Positions 1 through 7,323 of a DNA stretch of 13,983 bases are shown in pieces; the first letter of the stretch is position 1, and the number at the start of each line of letters is the position of its first letter. Origin of the DNA: Candidatus Faecalibacterium faecipullorum (GTDB lineage Bacteria > Bacillota > Clostridia > Oscillospirales > Ruminococcaceae); the NCBI GenBank assembly GCA_019118985.1, contig DWXX01000043.1, forward strand, positions 1 to 13,983. The letters are read 5' to 3'. The notes below the pieces were generated by a model. It ran no database searches. It was not told the DNA's origin and saw only the letters and a program-made list of their open reading frames with translations. Both the position numbers and the translations under genes were made by a program.

Positions 1-640
1 GCCATGCGTCGATGTTGCCGTGGTGGCCGCTGAGCAGCACCTCGGGCACCTTGCGGCCCCGCCACTCTTCGGGGCGGGTGTACTGGGGATATTCCAGCAG
101 GCCGTTCCAGTAGCTCTCTTCCTCATAGCCCTTTTGCTCGGCCAGGACGCCGGGCTGCAGCCGCAGGACGCTGTCCGCCACCACCAGGCTGGCCAGCTCG
201 CCGCCGGTCAGGATATAGTCGCCGATGGAAATCTCCTCGTCGGCAAAGGCCTCAATCACCCGCTCGTCGATCCCCTCGTAGTGGCCGCAGACCAGCAGCA
301 GGCTGTCGTAAGCGGCCAGCCGCCGGGCGTCGGCCTCGGTGTACCGCCGGCCGCCGGCCGTCATAAACACGATATGCGGGGCGGGGCGGCCCTGCTCAGC
401 CACCTGGCGCTGGATGTCCCGGATGCAGTCGGCGATGGGCTGCGCGTAAAGCACCATCCCGCAGCCGCCGCCGTAGGGGTAGTCGTCGGTCTGCTTCTGG
501 CGGTTGAGGGTGTAGTCCCGGATCTGGTGGCAGTGGGTCTCGATGTGCCCCCGCCGGGCGGCCCGCCCCAGGATGCTCTCGTCCAGCACACGCTGGCACA
601 TCTCGGGGAAGAGGGTCGCGATGTCTACTCTCATCCCCAT
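1..640 (-). CDS. trmD: tRNA (guanine-37-N1)-methyltransferase TrmD, partial (C-terminus off the left edge)
   Basis: Methylates N1 of G37 next to the anticodon of a subset of tRNAs using S-adenosylmethionine, which prevents +1 frameshifting; cytoplasmic. The minus-strand frame reads MRVDIATLFPEM at the start, then GGGCGMVLYAQP, HYEGIDERV and SIGDYILTGGELA (the SAM-binding trefoil-knot segment), and VPEVLLSGHHGNIDAW just before the edge. These are hallmark TrmD blocks. About 213 codons are present; the remaining C-terminal residues lie outside the window. Two in-frame ATGs exist, at 640 and 634. The first is favoured because GGAGGG ends 6 bases before it. The start lies 2 bases after the rimM stop, so translation is probably coupled. 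It is the last gene visible in the ylxM-ffh-rpsP-khpA-rimM operon. Confidence 0.95.
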   Translation of the reverse strand, partial: MGMRVDIATLFPEMCQRVLDESILGRAARRGHIETHCHQIRDYTLNRQKQTDDYPYGGGCGMVLYAQPIADCIRDIQRQVAEQGRPAPHIVFMTAGGRRYTEADARRLAAYDSLLLVCGHYEGIDERVIEAFADEEISIGDYILTGGELASLVVADSVLRLQPGVLAEQKGYEEESYWNGLLEYPQYTRPEEWRGRKVPEVLLSGHHGNIDAW

Positions 641-642
641 GG

Positions 643-1176
643 TCAGCCCTCCCGCTCGCTGACGGCGCCGTCGTCCAACAGGCCGGGGATGGGGGTCACC
701 GTGATGTACCCCTCGGGGGGGTTGCGCTCTTTCAAAAAGGCGTCCACGCCGGGGAACATATATTCCCTGCCGTCCGGCGCCTTGACGGTGTAGATGTCCT
801 GGGGGCCGGGGCGGCTGACGTTGGTCACCACGCCGTAGACCTTGCCGGTGTCGGCGTCCCGCACCTCGCACCCGATCAGGTCGGCCACATACCAGCGCCC
901 GGGGGCGAGATGGACGTCGCCGCGATCAAAGTAGAACGCCTGCCCCCGCAGCGCGCGGGCGGCGTCCATGTCGTCCACCCCGGCGAACTTGACCAGGGCC
1001 ATCCTGCCCTGGGGGCGGATGCTTTCCACCTTGAGGCAGCGGCCCCCCGCCGGGGACAGGTAGAGCCGGCCCGCCGGGCGCAGGAAGTCCACCCCGTCGC
1101 ACCACAGCTCCATCTTCACTTCGCCGCGGACGCCGTGGGTGGCCACCACCCGGCCGGCTTCCAGATACTGCTTCAT
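643..1176 (-). CDS. rimM: 16S rRNA processing protein RimM
   Basis: Assembly factor for the head of the 30S subunit, binding S19 and helping 16S rRNA maturation. The 177-residue product has the RimM N-terminal barrel (AGRVVATHGVRGEVK, residues 6-20) and a C-terminal PRC barrel (WYVADLIGCEV, then GPQDIYTV and PGLLDD near the end); length is typical. The start is ATG at 1176, not an upstream in-frame codon, because AGGAGG lies 6 bases before it and MKQYLEAGRVV aligns with the normal RimM start. It sits between khpA and trmD, the classical rpsP-rimM-trmD arrangement. A terminator-like hairpin lies just upstream (1204-1240), so its transcript may be partly attenuated relative to rpsP. Confidence 0.95.
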   Translation of the reverse strand: MKQYLEAGRVVATHGVRGEVKMELWCDGVDFLRPAGRLYLSPAGGRCLKVESIRPQGRMALVKFAGVDDMDAARALRGQAFYFDRGDVHLAPGRWYVADLIGCEVRDADTGKVYGVVTNVSRPGPQDIYTVKAPDGREYMFPGVDAFLKERNPPEGYITVTPIPGLLDDGAVSEREG

Positions 1177-1203
1177 AGCTTTCCTCCTATTGCATGGGCT
1201 GAC

Positions 1204-1240
1204 AAAAAGCGGGCCGTCCGGCCAAAGCGGCGGACGACCC
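1204..1240 (-). terminator. terminator-like hairpin inside the operon, between khpA and rimM
   Basis: Read on the minus strand, GGGTCGTCCG (1240-1231) pairs with CGGACGGCCC (1220-1211) over 10 pairs with one G-U, closing a 10-base loop. Then GC and TTTTT follow (1208-1204). This has the form of an intrinsic terminator, yet rimM and trmD follow on the same strand with no clear promoter in between. Partial termination is the likely role. Confidence 0.7.
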
Positions 1241-1250
1241 GGCAAACGGT

Positions 1251-1484
1251 TCAGTCGATCTCGACAAGGATCTTCTCATCGACCCGCACGGCGGCGGCGC
1301 GCATGACCACGCGAATGGCCTTGGCGATGCGGCCCTGCTTGCCGATGACGCGGCCCATATCCCCTTCTGCCACGCTCAGGTGGTAGACGACGGTGCCGTC
1401 CTCACGGGGGGGGTCGACCGTCACCGAGACGGCGTCCTTATCCTCCACAAGGCCGCGGGCCACTGTCAGCAACAGTTCCTGCAT
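1251..1484 (-). CDS. khpA: KH-domain RNA-binding protein KhpA (YlqC family)
   Basis: Small single-KH-domain RNA-binding protein, 77 residues, the normal size for KhpA. In Firmicutes it pairs with KhpB and acts as an RNA chaperone linked to cell division and elongation (known of the family). The GxxG loop is visible as VIGKQGRIAKAI, followed by the expected ILVEID end. ATG at 1484 is preceded by GGAGGG at 7 bases, and the gene begins 15 bases after the rpsP stop. Its position between rpsP and rimM is the usual one in clostridia and bacilli. Confidence 0.92.
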   Translation of the reverse strand: MQELLLTVARGLVEDKDAVSVTVDPPREDGTVVYHLSVAEGDMGRVIGKQGRIAKAIRVVMRAAAVRVDEKILVEID

Positions 1485-1499
1485 GTGACCGCCCTCCGC

Positions 1500-1742
1500 T
1501 TACAGAATCTCGGACTTCTTGAGCAGATAGCGGACGGTGTCGGTGGGCTGGGCGCCGTTGGCGATCCATGCCTTGGCCTTCTCAGCGTCGATCTTGATCA
1601 CAGCGGGGTCGCGCATGGGATCGTAGGTGCCGATCTCCTCAATGAAGCGGCCGTCGCGGGGGAAGCGGCTGTCGGCCACCACCACGCGATAGAAGGGGGA
1701 CTTCTTTGCGCCCATGCGGCGCAGACGAATCTTGACTGCCAT
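1500..1742 (-). CDS. rpsP: 30S ribosomal protein S16
   Basis: Structural protein of the 30S subunit, 80 residues. It begins MAVKIRLRRMGAKKSPFYRV, the canonical S16 start, followed by VVADSRFPRDGRFIEEIGTYDP. Upstream in-frame codons would add a short tail, but the conserved start at 1742 has AGGAGG 10 bases before it, so the short form is chosen. It follows ffh after a gap of about 108 bases and precedes khpA. The gap carries a small GC hairpin upstream of the ribosome site but no convincing separate promoter, so the gene is probably read from the ylxM promoter. Confidence 0.97.
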   Translation of the reverse strand: MAVKIRLRRMGAKKSPFYRVVVADSRFPRDGRFIEEIGTYDPMRDPAVIKIDAEKAKAWIANGAQPTDTVRYLLKKSEIL

Positions 1743-1770
1743 AGTATTGTTTCCTCCTGAAAGTTGTGTC

Positions 1771-1786
1771 CGCCCCAAGCGGGGCG
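1771..1786. other. small GC hairpin in the rpsP leader
   Basis: CGCCCC (1771-1776) and GGGGCG (1781-1786) form a perfect 6-bp stem with a 4-base loop. It lies between ffh and the rpsP ribosome site. No T-run follows on either strand, so it is not a normal terminator. It could be a leader structure for S16 control or an RNA-processing site; the role is unknown. Confidence 0.4.
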
Positions 1787-1850
1787 CATGATGTTGTATG
1801 TCAAAGCCATGCCGCGCAAAGGGGCGGCCGGATTTGTACCGTAACTGTCC

Positions 1851-3188
<1,338 letters not shown>

Positions 3189-3242
3189 GTTCGGCTGTCC
3201 TTTCTGTTGATGCAGCGGGCGGATGGCCCGGTATGATGCCGC

Positions 3243-3629
3243 TCAGCTCTCGTTCACCTCATCGATGGAGCGCAGCATGGCCAGGATCTTGTTGAGGGTC
3301 TTGACATACTCCCCGGTCGAGAGGCGGGCGTGGGGCCCGGTACACTCGAACCGCGCGTCGATGACCACCTGTTCCAGCTCCTCGAGGGTCTGCTGCACCC
3401 GGCGGTACCGCGCCGCGAAGCCCACCTTGGACTCCAGCTCGAGCAGGGTGTTCTCCCCGTGCTTGATGGCGTCCCGGGCGCCCTGGCGGGTGATGCCGAA
3501 GTTCTCGCCGATCTCGCTGAGGGAGAGGTCGTCGTGGTAGTACTGGGACATCATCTCACGCTGTTTGTCGGTGAGCACCTCGCCGTAGAAATCCAGCAGG
3601 TAGCCCATCTCGAGATTTTTTGACGCCAC
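3243..3629 (-). CDS. ylxM: YlxM-family SRP-associated helix-turn-helix protein
   Basis: Sigma-70 region-4-like helix-turn-helix protein (UPF0122), 128 residues. YlxM homologues are encoded beside ffh or ftsY and modulate SRP GTPase activity (known from the family). The sequence shows LLDFYGEVLTDKQREMM at the start, then the helix-turn-helix LSLSEIGENFGITRQGARDAI (about 35-55), and a coiled C-terminal half. The start is a GTG at 3629: GGAGGG lies 6 bases before it, and the MASKNLEM end matches the usual family N-terminus better than the internal ATG at 3608. It is the first gene of the operon. Confidence 0.92.
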   Translation of the reverse strand: MASKNLEMGYLLDFYGEVLTDKQREMMSQYYHDDLSLSEIGENFGITRQGARDAIKHGENTLLELESKVGFAARYRRVQQTLEELEQVVIDARFECTGPHARLSTGEYVKTLNKILAMLRSIDEVNES

Positions 3630-3682
3630 CGCTCTCCCTCCAGGGCCTTTTGTAAAGGCGTTTTGCTTTACGGACGCATCTG

Positions 3683-3711
3683 ATTATACCAGACCCGGGC
3701 CCCGATGTCAA
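3683..3711 (-). promoter_or_regulatory. consensus sigma-A promoter of the ylxM-ffh-rpsP-khpA-rimM-trmD operon
   Basis: On the minus strand, TTGACA (3711-3706), a 17-base spacer, and TATAAT (3688-3683) preceded by TGG, an extended -10. All 12 hexamer bases match consensus. Transcription should start near 3676, about 47 bases before the ylxM start codon. An inverted repeat, GTAAAG (3652-3657) and CTTTAC (3666-3671), lies in the first transcribed bases. Confidence 0.88.
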
Positions 3712-3740
3712 CAAAAAGGCGTCAACTTTTTTGTGAAATA

Positions 3741-3756
3741 GGGAGAAATTTCTCCC
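3741..3756. promoter_or_regulatory. 16-bp perfect palindrome between divergent promoters (candidate operator)
   Basis: GGGAGAAATTTCTCCC is a perfect palindrome. It lies about 30 bases upstream of the ylxM -35 box and 40 bases upstream of the -35 box of the cysteine-synthase-like gene. With no loop and no T-run it is a poor terminator and a plausible binding site for a dimeric regulator. No factor can be named. Confidence 0.5.
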
Positions 3757-3795
3757 GCCCCTTCCCCTCCGGGCGGGTGCGGGGTCGCTGTATCC

Positions 3796-3824
3796 TTGAC
3801 GGCGGGGCCGCTTTGCGTTACGAT
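3796..3824 (+). promoter_or_regulatory. probable sigma-A promoter of the cysteine-synthase-like gene and MATE gene
   Basis: TTGACG (3796-3801), a 17-base spacer, then TACGAT (3819-3824); 5 of 6 and 4 of 6 matches to consensus. The start codon is about 24 bases after the predicted start of transcription, leaving room for the AGGAGG at 3841-3846. Confidence 0.6.
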
Positions 3825-3854
3825 AACAGAAAAGCGCGAAAGGAGGCCCCCGCC

Positions 3855-4763
3855 ATGACCGTCTACCCCAATCTCTACCGCACCCTCGCCCCCGGCCCCG
3901 CCCTCGAGCTGCGGGGCTACGCGGCGGCCTGCGGCCTGCCGGGGCGGCTGTACGCCTGCCTGGACTACGCCGGCCCCACCGGCACCGCCCGGGACGGCCT
4001 GGCCGAAGGGATGCTGGCCCTCGCGGCCGGGCGGGGGGCGCTGGCCCCCGGGCAGACCCTGATCGAAGCGGGCAGCGGGGCCTTTGCCGCCGCGCTGACC
4101 CTGGCGGGGCGGACAAGCGGCCACCCGGTCTGCCTGGCCATGCCGGACAACACCCCCGCCGACCGGCAGGAGAAGCTCTCGGCCCTGGGGGCGCAGCTGC
4201 TCTTTTCCCCTGCGCGGGAGGGGGCGACCGGGGCCCGCGCCCTGGCCCGCACCTGGAGCGAAAAGCGCGGCTGGCACTACACCGACTGGCTGGCCTGCGA
4301 CGACAACCCCGAGTACCACCGCCGGGTGACCGGCCCCGCCATAGCCGAGACCATCGCCCGCGAGGGCGACAGCCTTGTGGACGCGGTCTTTATCGGGGTG
4401 GGCAGCGGCGGCACCATCACCGGGGTGGGCGAGTGCGTCAAGGCGTGGACCAACGACGTGCAGATGGTGGCGGTGGAGCCCTACGAGTGCCAGGCGCTGG
4501 CCGGCGGGCTGCTGGGCCCCCACGGCATCGCCGACATCGGCTACGGCCTGATGCCCGACAACTACAACCCCTATGTGGTGGACAAGATCGCCGCCGTCGC
4601 CACCGCCGAGGCGCTGCGCGCCGCCCGCACCGTCCTTCTGACCGACGCCGTCCCGGCTGCCCCGGCCGGCGGGGCGGCCATCGCGGCGGCAGCCCGCTTC
4701 CTTGCCGAGGGGCGGTGTCGCGCCGCCCTCTGCCTTGTGCCGGGGCGGGCCGCTATTTTATAA
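3855..4763 (+). CDS. cysteine synthase-like (beta-family PLP fold) protein lacking the catalytic lysine
   Basis: Belongs by sequence to the O-acetylserine sulfhydrylase / cystathionine beta-synthase fold, 302 residues. The phosphate-binding loop GVGSGGTITGVG (181-192) is intact, and the NPEYHRRVTGPAI block (151-163) and IGYGLMPDNYNP (228-239) match family landmarks. However, the motif that normally reads NPxGSxKDR is GPTGTARDG (40-48), with Arg46 where the Schiff-base lysine should be. The substrate loop normally SGNTG is SGAFA (74-78), and the C-terminal serine that contacts the PLP ring is also missing (APAGGA). It is therefore unlikely to be a normal cysteine synthase. It may be a regulatory or binding protein, or a PLP-free lyase. 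ATG 3855 is chosen over an upstream in-frame start because AGGAGG precedes it by 8 bases. It is followed after 18 bases by a MATE exporter. Confidence 0.85.
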   Translation: MTVYPNLYRTLAPGPALELRGYAAACGLPGRLYACLDYAGPTGTARDGLAEGMLALAAGRGALAPGQTLIEAGSGAFAAALTLAGRTSGHPVCLAMPDNTPADRQEKLSALGAQLLFSPAREGATGARALARTWSEKRGWHYTDWLACDDNPEYHRRVTGPAIAETIAREGDSLVDAVFIGVGSGGTITGVGECVKAWTNDVQMVAVEPYECQALAGGLLGPHGIADIGYGLMPDNYNPYVVDKIAAVATAEALRAARTVLLTDAVPAAPAGGAAIAAAARFLAEGRCRAALCLVPGRAAIL

Positions 4764-4781
4764 AGAAAGAAGCGTAAGGAC

Positions 4782-6110
4782 ATGACACACAACATGACGC
4801 GCGGGCCCATCGCCCCGCTGCTGGTCAAATTCACCGTACCGCTGGTGCTGGGCAACCTCTTTCAGCTGACCTACAACGCCGCCGACAGCGTCATCGTCGG
4901 CCGCTTTGTGGGGGAGGACGCCCTTGCCGCCGTCGGCACCTCCAACCCGCTGATGACGCTGGCCATCCTCTTCATCAACGGGATGTGCCTGGGGGCGGGC
5001 ATTCTGGTCAGCAACGCCTTCGGCGCGCAGGACTGGCCCCGGCTGGAAAAGCAGGTCTCCACCACCGCCATCGCGGGGGCGGTGTTCTCGCTGGCCTTTT
5101 CGGCGCTGTGCATCCTGCTGGCGCGGCCGCTGCTGCGGCTGATGCAGGTGCCGGCCGAGGTGCTGCCCCTGGCGGCGGGCTATCTGCGGGTGGTGTTCGC
5201 GGGGCTGATCTTCACCTTTTTCTACAACTTCCTGGCGGCCACCTTGCGGGCGCTGGGGGACAGCAAAAGCGCCCTCTACTTTCTGATGCTGAGCGCGGTG
5301 CTGAACATCTTCGGCGACCTGGTCTGCGTGGCGGGGCTGGGGCTCGGGGTGGAGGGGGCGGCCCTTTCCACCGTGGCGAGCGAGGTGATCTGCTGCCTGT
5401 GCTGCGCGGCGTACATCAAGGCCAGGGTGCCGGTGCTCTGCCTGGGGCGCAAATGGCTGGTCTTTGAGCCGTCCATGCTGCGCCAGACCGTCCGGTACGG
5501 CTGGACCACCGCCATGCAGCAGGGGACGGTGCAGCTGGGCAAGATCGCGGTGCAGGCGGTGGTCAACACCATGGGGGTCAGCGCCATGGCCGCCTTCACC
5601 GCCGCCAGCCGGGTGGACGACTTCGCCTACATCCCGCAGCAGAACATCGGCCACGCCATGACCACCCTGATGGCCCAGAACCGCGGCGCCGGCAAGGCCG
5701 ACCGGGTGCGGCGGGGCTTCGCCGTCGGGATGCGGATCGAGGCGGCGTACGCCGTCGCCATCATGGCGGTCTGCTTTTTCGGGGCCGAGCCCATCATCCG
5801 CCTGTTCGCCGACCAGCCCGAGGTGGTGGAGCTGGGGGTGCGCTTTCTGCGCCTGGTCTCGCTGATGTACCTGCTGCCCGCCGCCACCAACGGCATCCAG
5901 GGGGGGTTCCGCGGGGTGGAGCGGCTGCAGGTCACCCTGAACAGCAGCCTGCTGAACATGGCCGGCCGGGTAGGCGGCGCGGCGCTGTTCGTCCTGGTAT
6001 TCCGGATGGACATCGAAGCCCTGCCCTGGAGCTACGCCGTCGGCTGGGCCCTCATGCTCGCCTACGAACTGCCGCTGCTGTTCAAACTGCTGAAAGCCGG
6101 GGAGTTCTGA
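4782..6110 (+). CDS. MATE family multidrug/metabolite:cation antiporter
   Basis: Twelve-helix exporter of the multidrug and toxic compound extrusion family (NorM/DinF type), 442 residues, typical length, acting in the cytoplasmic membrane with a Na+ or H+ gradient. The start MTHNMTRGPIAPLLVKFTVP, then LGNLFQLTYNAADSVIVGRFVG (helix 1-2 region) and ALAAVGTSNPL, are family hallmarks. The second half repeats the pattern (MGVSAMAAFTAASRVDDFAY; PQQNIGHAMTTLMAQNRGAG). An AAGGA stands only one base before ATG 4782; ATG 4794 is an alternative start. It is read with the cysteine-synthase-like gene, suggesting that the substrate may be an amino-acid-related metabolite, but this is inference. A terminator follows. 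Confidence 0.93.
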   Translation: MTHNMTRGPIAPLLVKFTVPLVLGNLFQLTYNAADSVIVGRFVGEDALAAVGTSNPLMTLAILFINGMCLGAGILVSNAFGAQDWPRLEKQVSTTAIAGAVFSLAFSALCILLARPLLRLMQVPAEVLPLAAGYLRVVFAGLIFTFFYNFLAATLRALGDSKSALYFLMLSAVLNIFGDLVCVAGLGLGVEGAALSTVASEVICCLCCAAYIKARVPVLCLGRKWLVFEPSMLRQTVRYGWTTAMQQGTVQLGKIAVQAVVNTMGVSAMAAFTAASRVDDFAYIPQQNIGHAMTTLMAQNRGAGKADRVRRGFAVGMRIEAAYAVAIMAVCFFGAEPIIRLFADQPEVVELGVRFLRLVSLMYLLPAATNGIQGGFRGVERLQVTLNSSLLNMAGRVGGAALFVLVFRMDIEALPWSYAVGWALMLAYELPLLFKLLKAGEF

Positions 6111-6129
6111 ATTTTCCCAAAACCGCACA

Positions 6130-6166
6130 AACCCCCGCCCTTCTCCGCACGGGAAAGGCGGGGGTT
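6130..6166. terminator. bidirectional terminator between the MATE gene and the LRR lipoprotein gene
   Basis: AACCCCCGCC (6130-6139) pairs perfectly with GGCGGGGGTT (6157-6166). The genes on either side converge. Short T-rich stretches follow on both strands (TTGTAT on plus; TTTG and later GGTTTTGG on minus), so termination is likely in both directions. Confidence 0.75.
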
Positions 6167-6177
6167 GTATCATGCGT

Positions 6178-7245
6178 TCAGAACAGGTTCAAAATCGTCC
6201 GGGCAAGGGCGTTATCGGGCGCGGGCGGCTGTTCGGCAGACGGCTCTTCCGGCTGTGCGCCGGGGAACTTGCCCAGCGGGGCAAATTGAACCGTAACTTG
6301 TGAATTAAGGCCGGCAGTTTGTAGTTTGGTTACAAAGTCATTCTCTTCCGTTGTTTTCGCTGCATGCGCTTCTGTGCCGCTGCACCCTTCATAATACACA
6401 GTAAGGGTACCGTACTTCTGAGGATTATGGAAAGAATCTTGACAGACACCAGAAAAAGCTACCTTTCCAAGCTCAACGTCCAAATTCTTCACGGCGATAT
6501 GTTGAAGGTTGATACAAGCCATGAACCCCTGCATTTCAATATCTGTAGCACTCCGCGTATCGACAGTTTTTAGGTTTGAGCACCCACTAAAGGCATAGTC
6601 TGCAACAGATTCCACGTTGCTTATATCAATAGAGGTCAAACTTGTGCATTTAAAAAAGGCATCGTTGCCGATGGTTTTCAGGTTAGGTAAGTTAACGGTT
6701 TTTAAGCTGGAACATCCATAGAACGCATGCGGCCCAATAGACACAACGCTATCGCCTGTTACTTTTTCCAGCTTGCTAAATTCTTTGAACACATTTGTCG
6801 CGATAGTTGTGATGCCATCCAGATTGACTGTTGTTACAGTCGACTTCAGCTCTGGCAAATTTTGCAAATCTGTCTGGGCCAGTTCGGTGCTTCCACCTTC
6901 TTCGTTGACTGTGATGGTCAGCGTCTCGCCGCCGTCACTTACTGTTGCAACAGGTCTTGGCTTTTCGGGTTCTTCCGGTTCGGGCTCGGGTTCCGGCTCC
7001 GGTTCAGGCTCGGGGTCGGGGGTAGAAGAGCTGCTGGAGCTGGAAGAACTGGACGAACTGTCGTCGTTATTTTCATCATCGTCACTGCCGCTGTGGCTGG
7101 GGCGGGGGGCGGAGGACGAGGACGAACCCGAGGACGACGACGCGGCCTGCTGTTGTTCAAGCCACCAGAGCCAGTCGCAGCCCGACAGGGCGGAGACTGC
7201 GAAAATGGCCGCAAGGGCGAGGGATAGAATACGTTTTGCTTTCAT
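6178..7245 (-). CDS. BspA-like leucine-rich-repeat surface lipoprotein
   Basis: A 355-residue secreted lipoprotein. The signal peptide MKAKRILSLALAAIFAVSA ends in lipobox LSGC, with lipidated Cys23. A long serine/acidic linker (about 35-75) and a Pro-Glu tract (76-91) form a wall-spanning stalk. Residues 137-265 hold BspA/LRR_5-type repeats (IGPHAFYGCSSLKTVNLP; IGNDAFFKCTSLTSIDIS; VADYAFSGCSNLKTVD), as in gut-bacterial adhesins. The tail is Pro-rich and has no sortase motif. AGGAG lies 7 bases before ATG 7245. The repeat domain is markedly AT-richer than its neighbours, while the ends are GC-rich. No promoter is obvious in the short gap downstream of the recombinase terminator. Ligand unknown. 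Confidence 0.88.
   Translation of the reverse strand: MKAKRILSLALAAIFAVSALSGCDWLWWLEQQQAASSSSGSSSSSAPRPSHSGSDDDENNDDSSSSSSSSSSSSTPDPEPEPEPEPEPEPEEPEKPRPVATVSDGGETLTITVNEEGGSTELAQTDLQNLPELKSTVTTVNLDGITTIATNVFKEFSKLEKVTGDSVVSIGPHAFYGCSSLKTVNLPNLKTIGNDAFFKCTSLTSIDISNVESVADYAFSGCSNLKTVDTRSATDIEMQGFMACINLQHIAVKNLDVELGKVAFSGVCQDSFHNPQKYGTLTVYYEGCSGTEAHAAKTTEENDFVTKLQTAGLNSQVTVQFAPLGKFPGAQPEEPSAEQPPAPDNALARTILNLF
6973..7060. repeat. low-complexity tandem codons (Pro-Glu hexamer and Ser tract) in the LRR gene
   Basis: Repeated six-base units of the form GGTTCG/GGCTCG (complement of Glu-Pro codons), followed by a run of serine codons, encode the stalk of the lipoprotein. Such in-frame units can expand or contract by slippage, changing stalk length without frameshift. 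Confidence 0.6.
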
Positions 7246-7277
7246 AACCGTTCTCCTTTTGGAAAAGCCCAGTTCCG

Positions 7278-7314
7278 AAAAAGCCCCCGCCGGGCGTTGT
7301 TGGCCGGCGGGGGC
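7278..7314 (-). terminator. rho-independent terminator of the serine recombinase gene
   Basis: On the minus strand, GCCCCCGCCGG (7314-7304) pairs perfectly with CCGGCGGGGGC (7293-7283), 11 pairs with a 10-base loop, followed by TTTTT (7282-7278). It begins about 10 bases after the recombinase stop codon. Confidence 0.88.
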
Positions 7315-7323
7315 GCGCAGGGG

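Noticed and set aside
20..793. Plus-strand frame at the left edge
   Set aside because: Opposite to trmD and rimM, whose motifs are unambiguous on the minus strand.
4758..6173. Minus-strand open frame of about 471 codons opposite the MATE gene
   Set aside because: It is His/Gln/Pro/Gly-rich low-complexity translation of the reverse of a GC-rich gene; the plus-strand MATE frame has family motifs and membrane helices.
6973..7060. CRISPR-like array
   Set aside because: The repeated units are six-base codon pairs inside a reading frame with no spacers.
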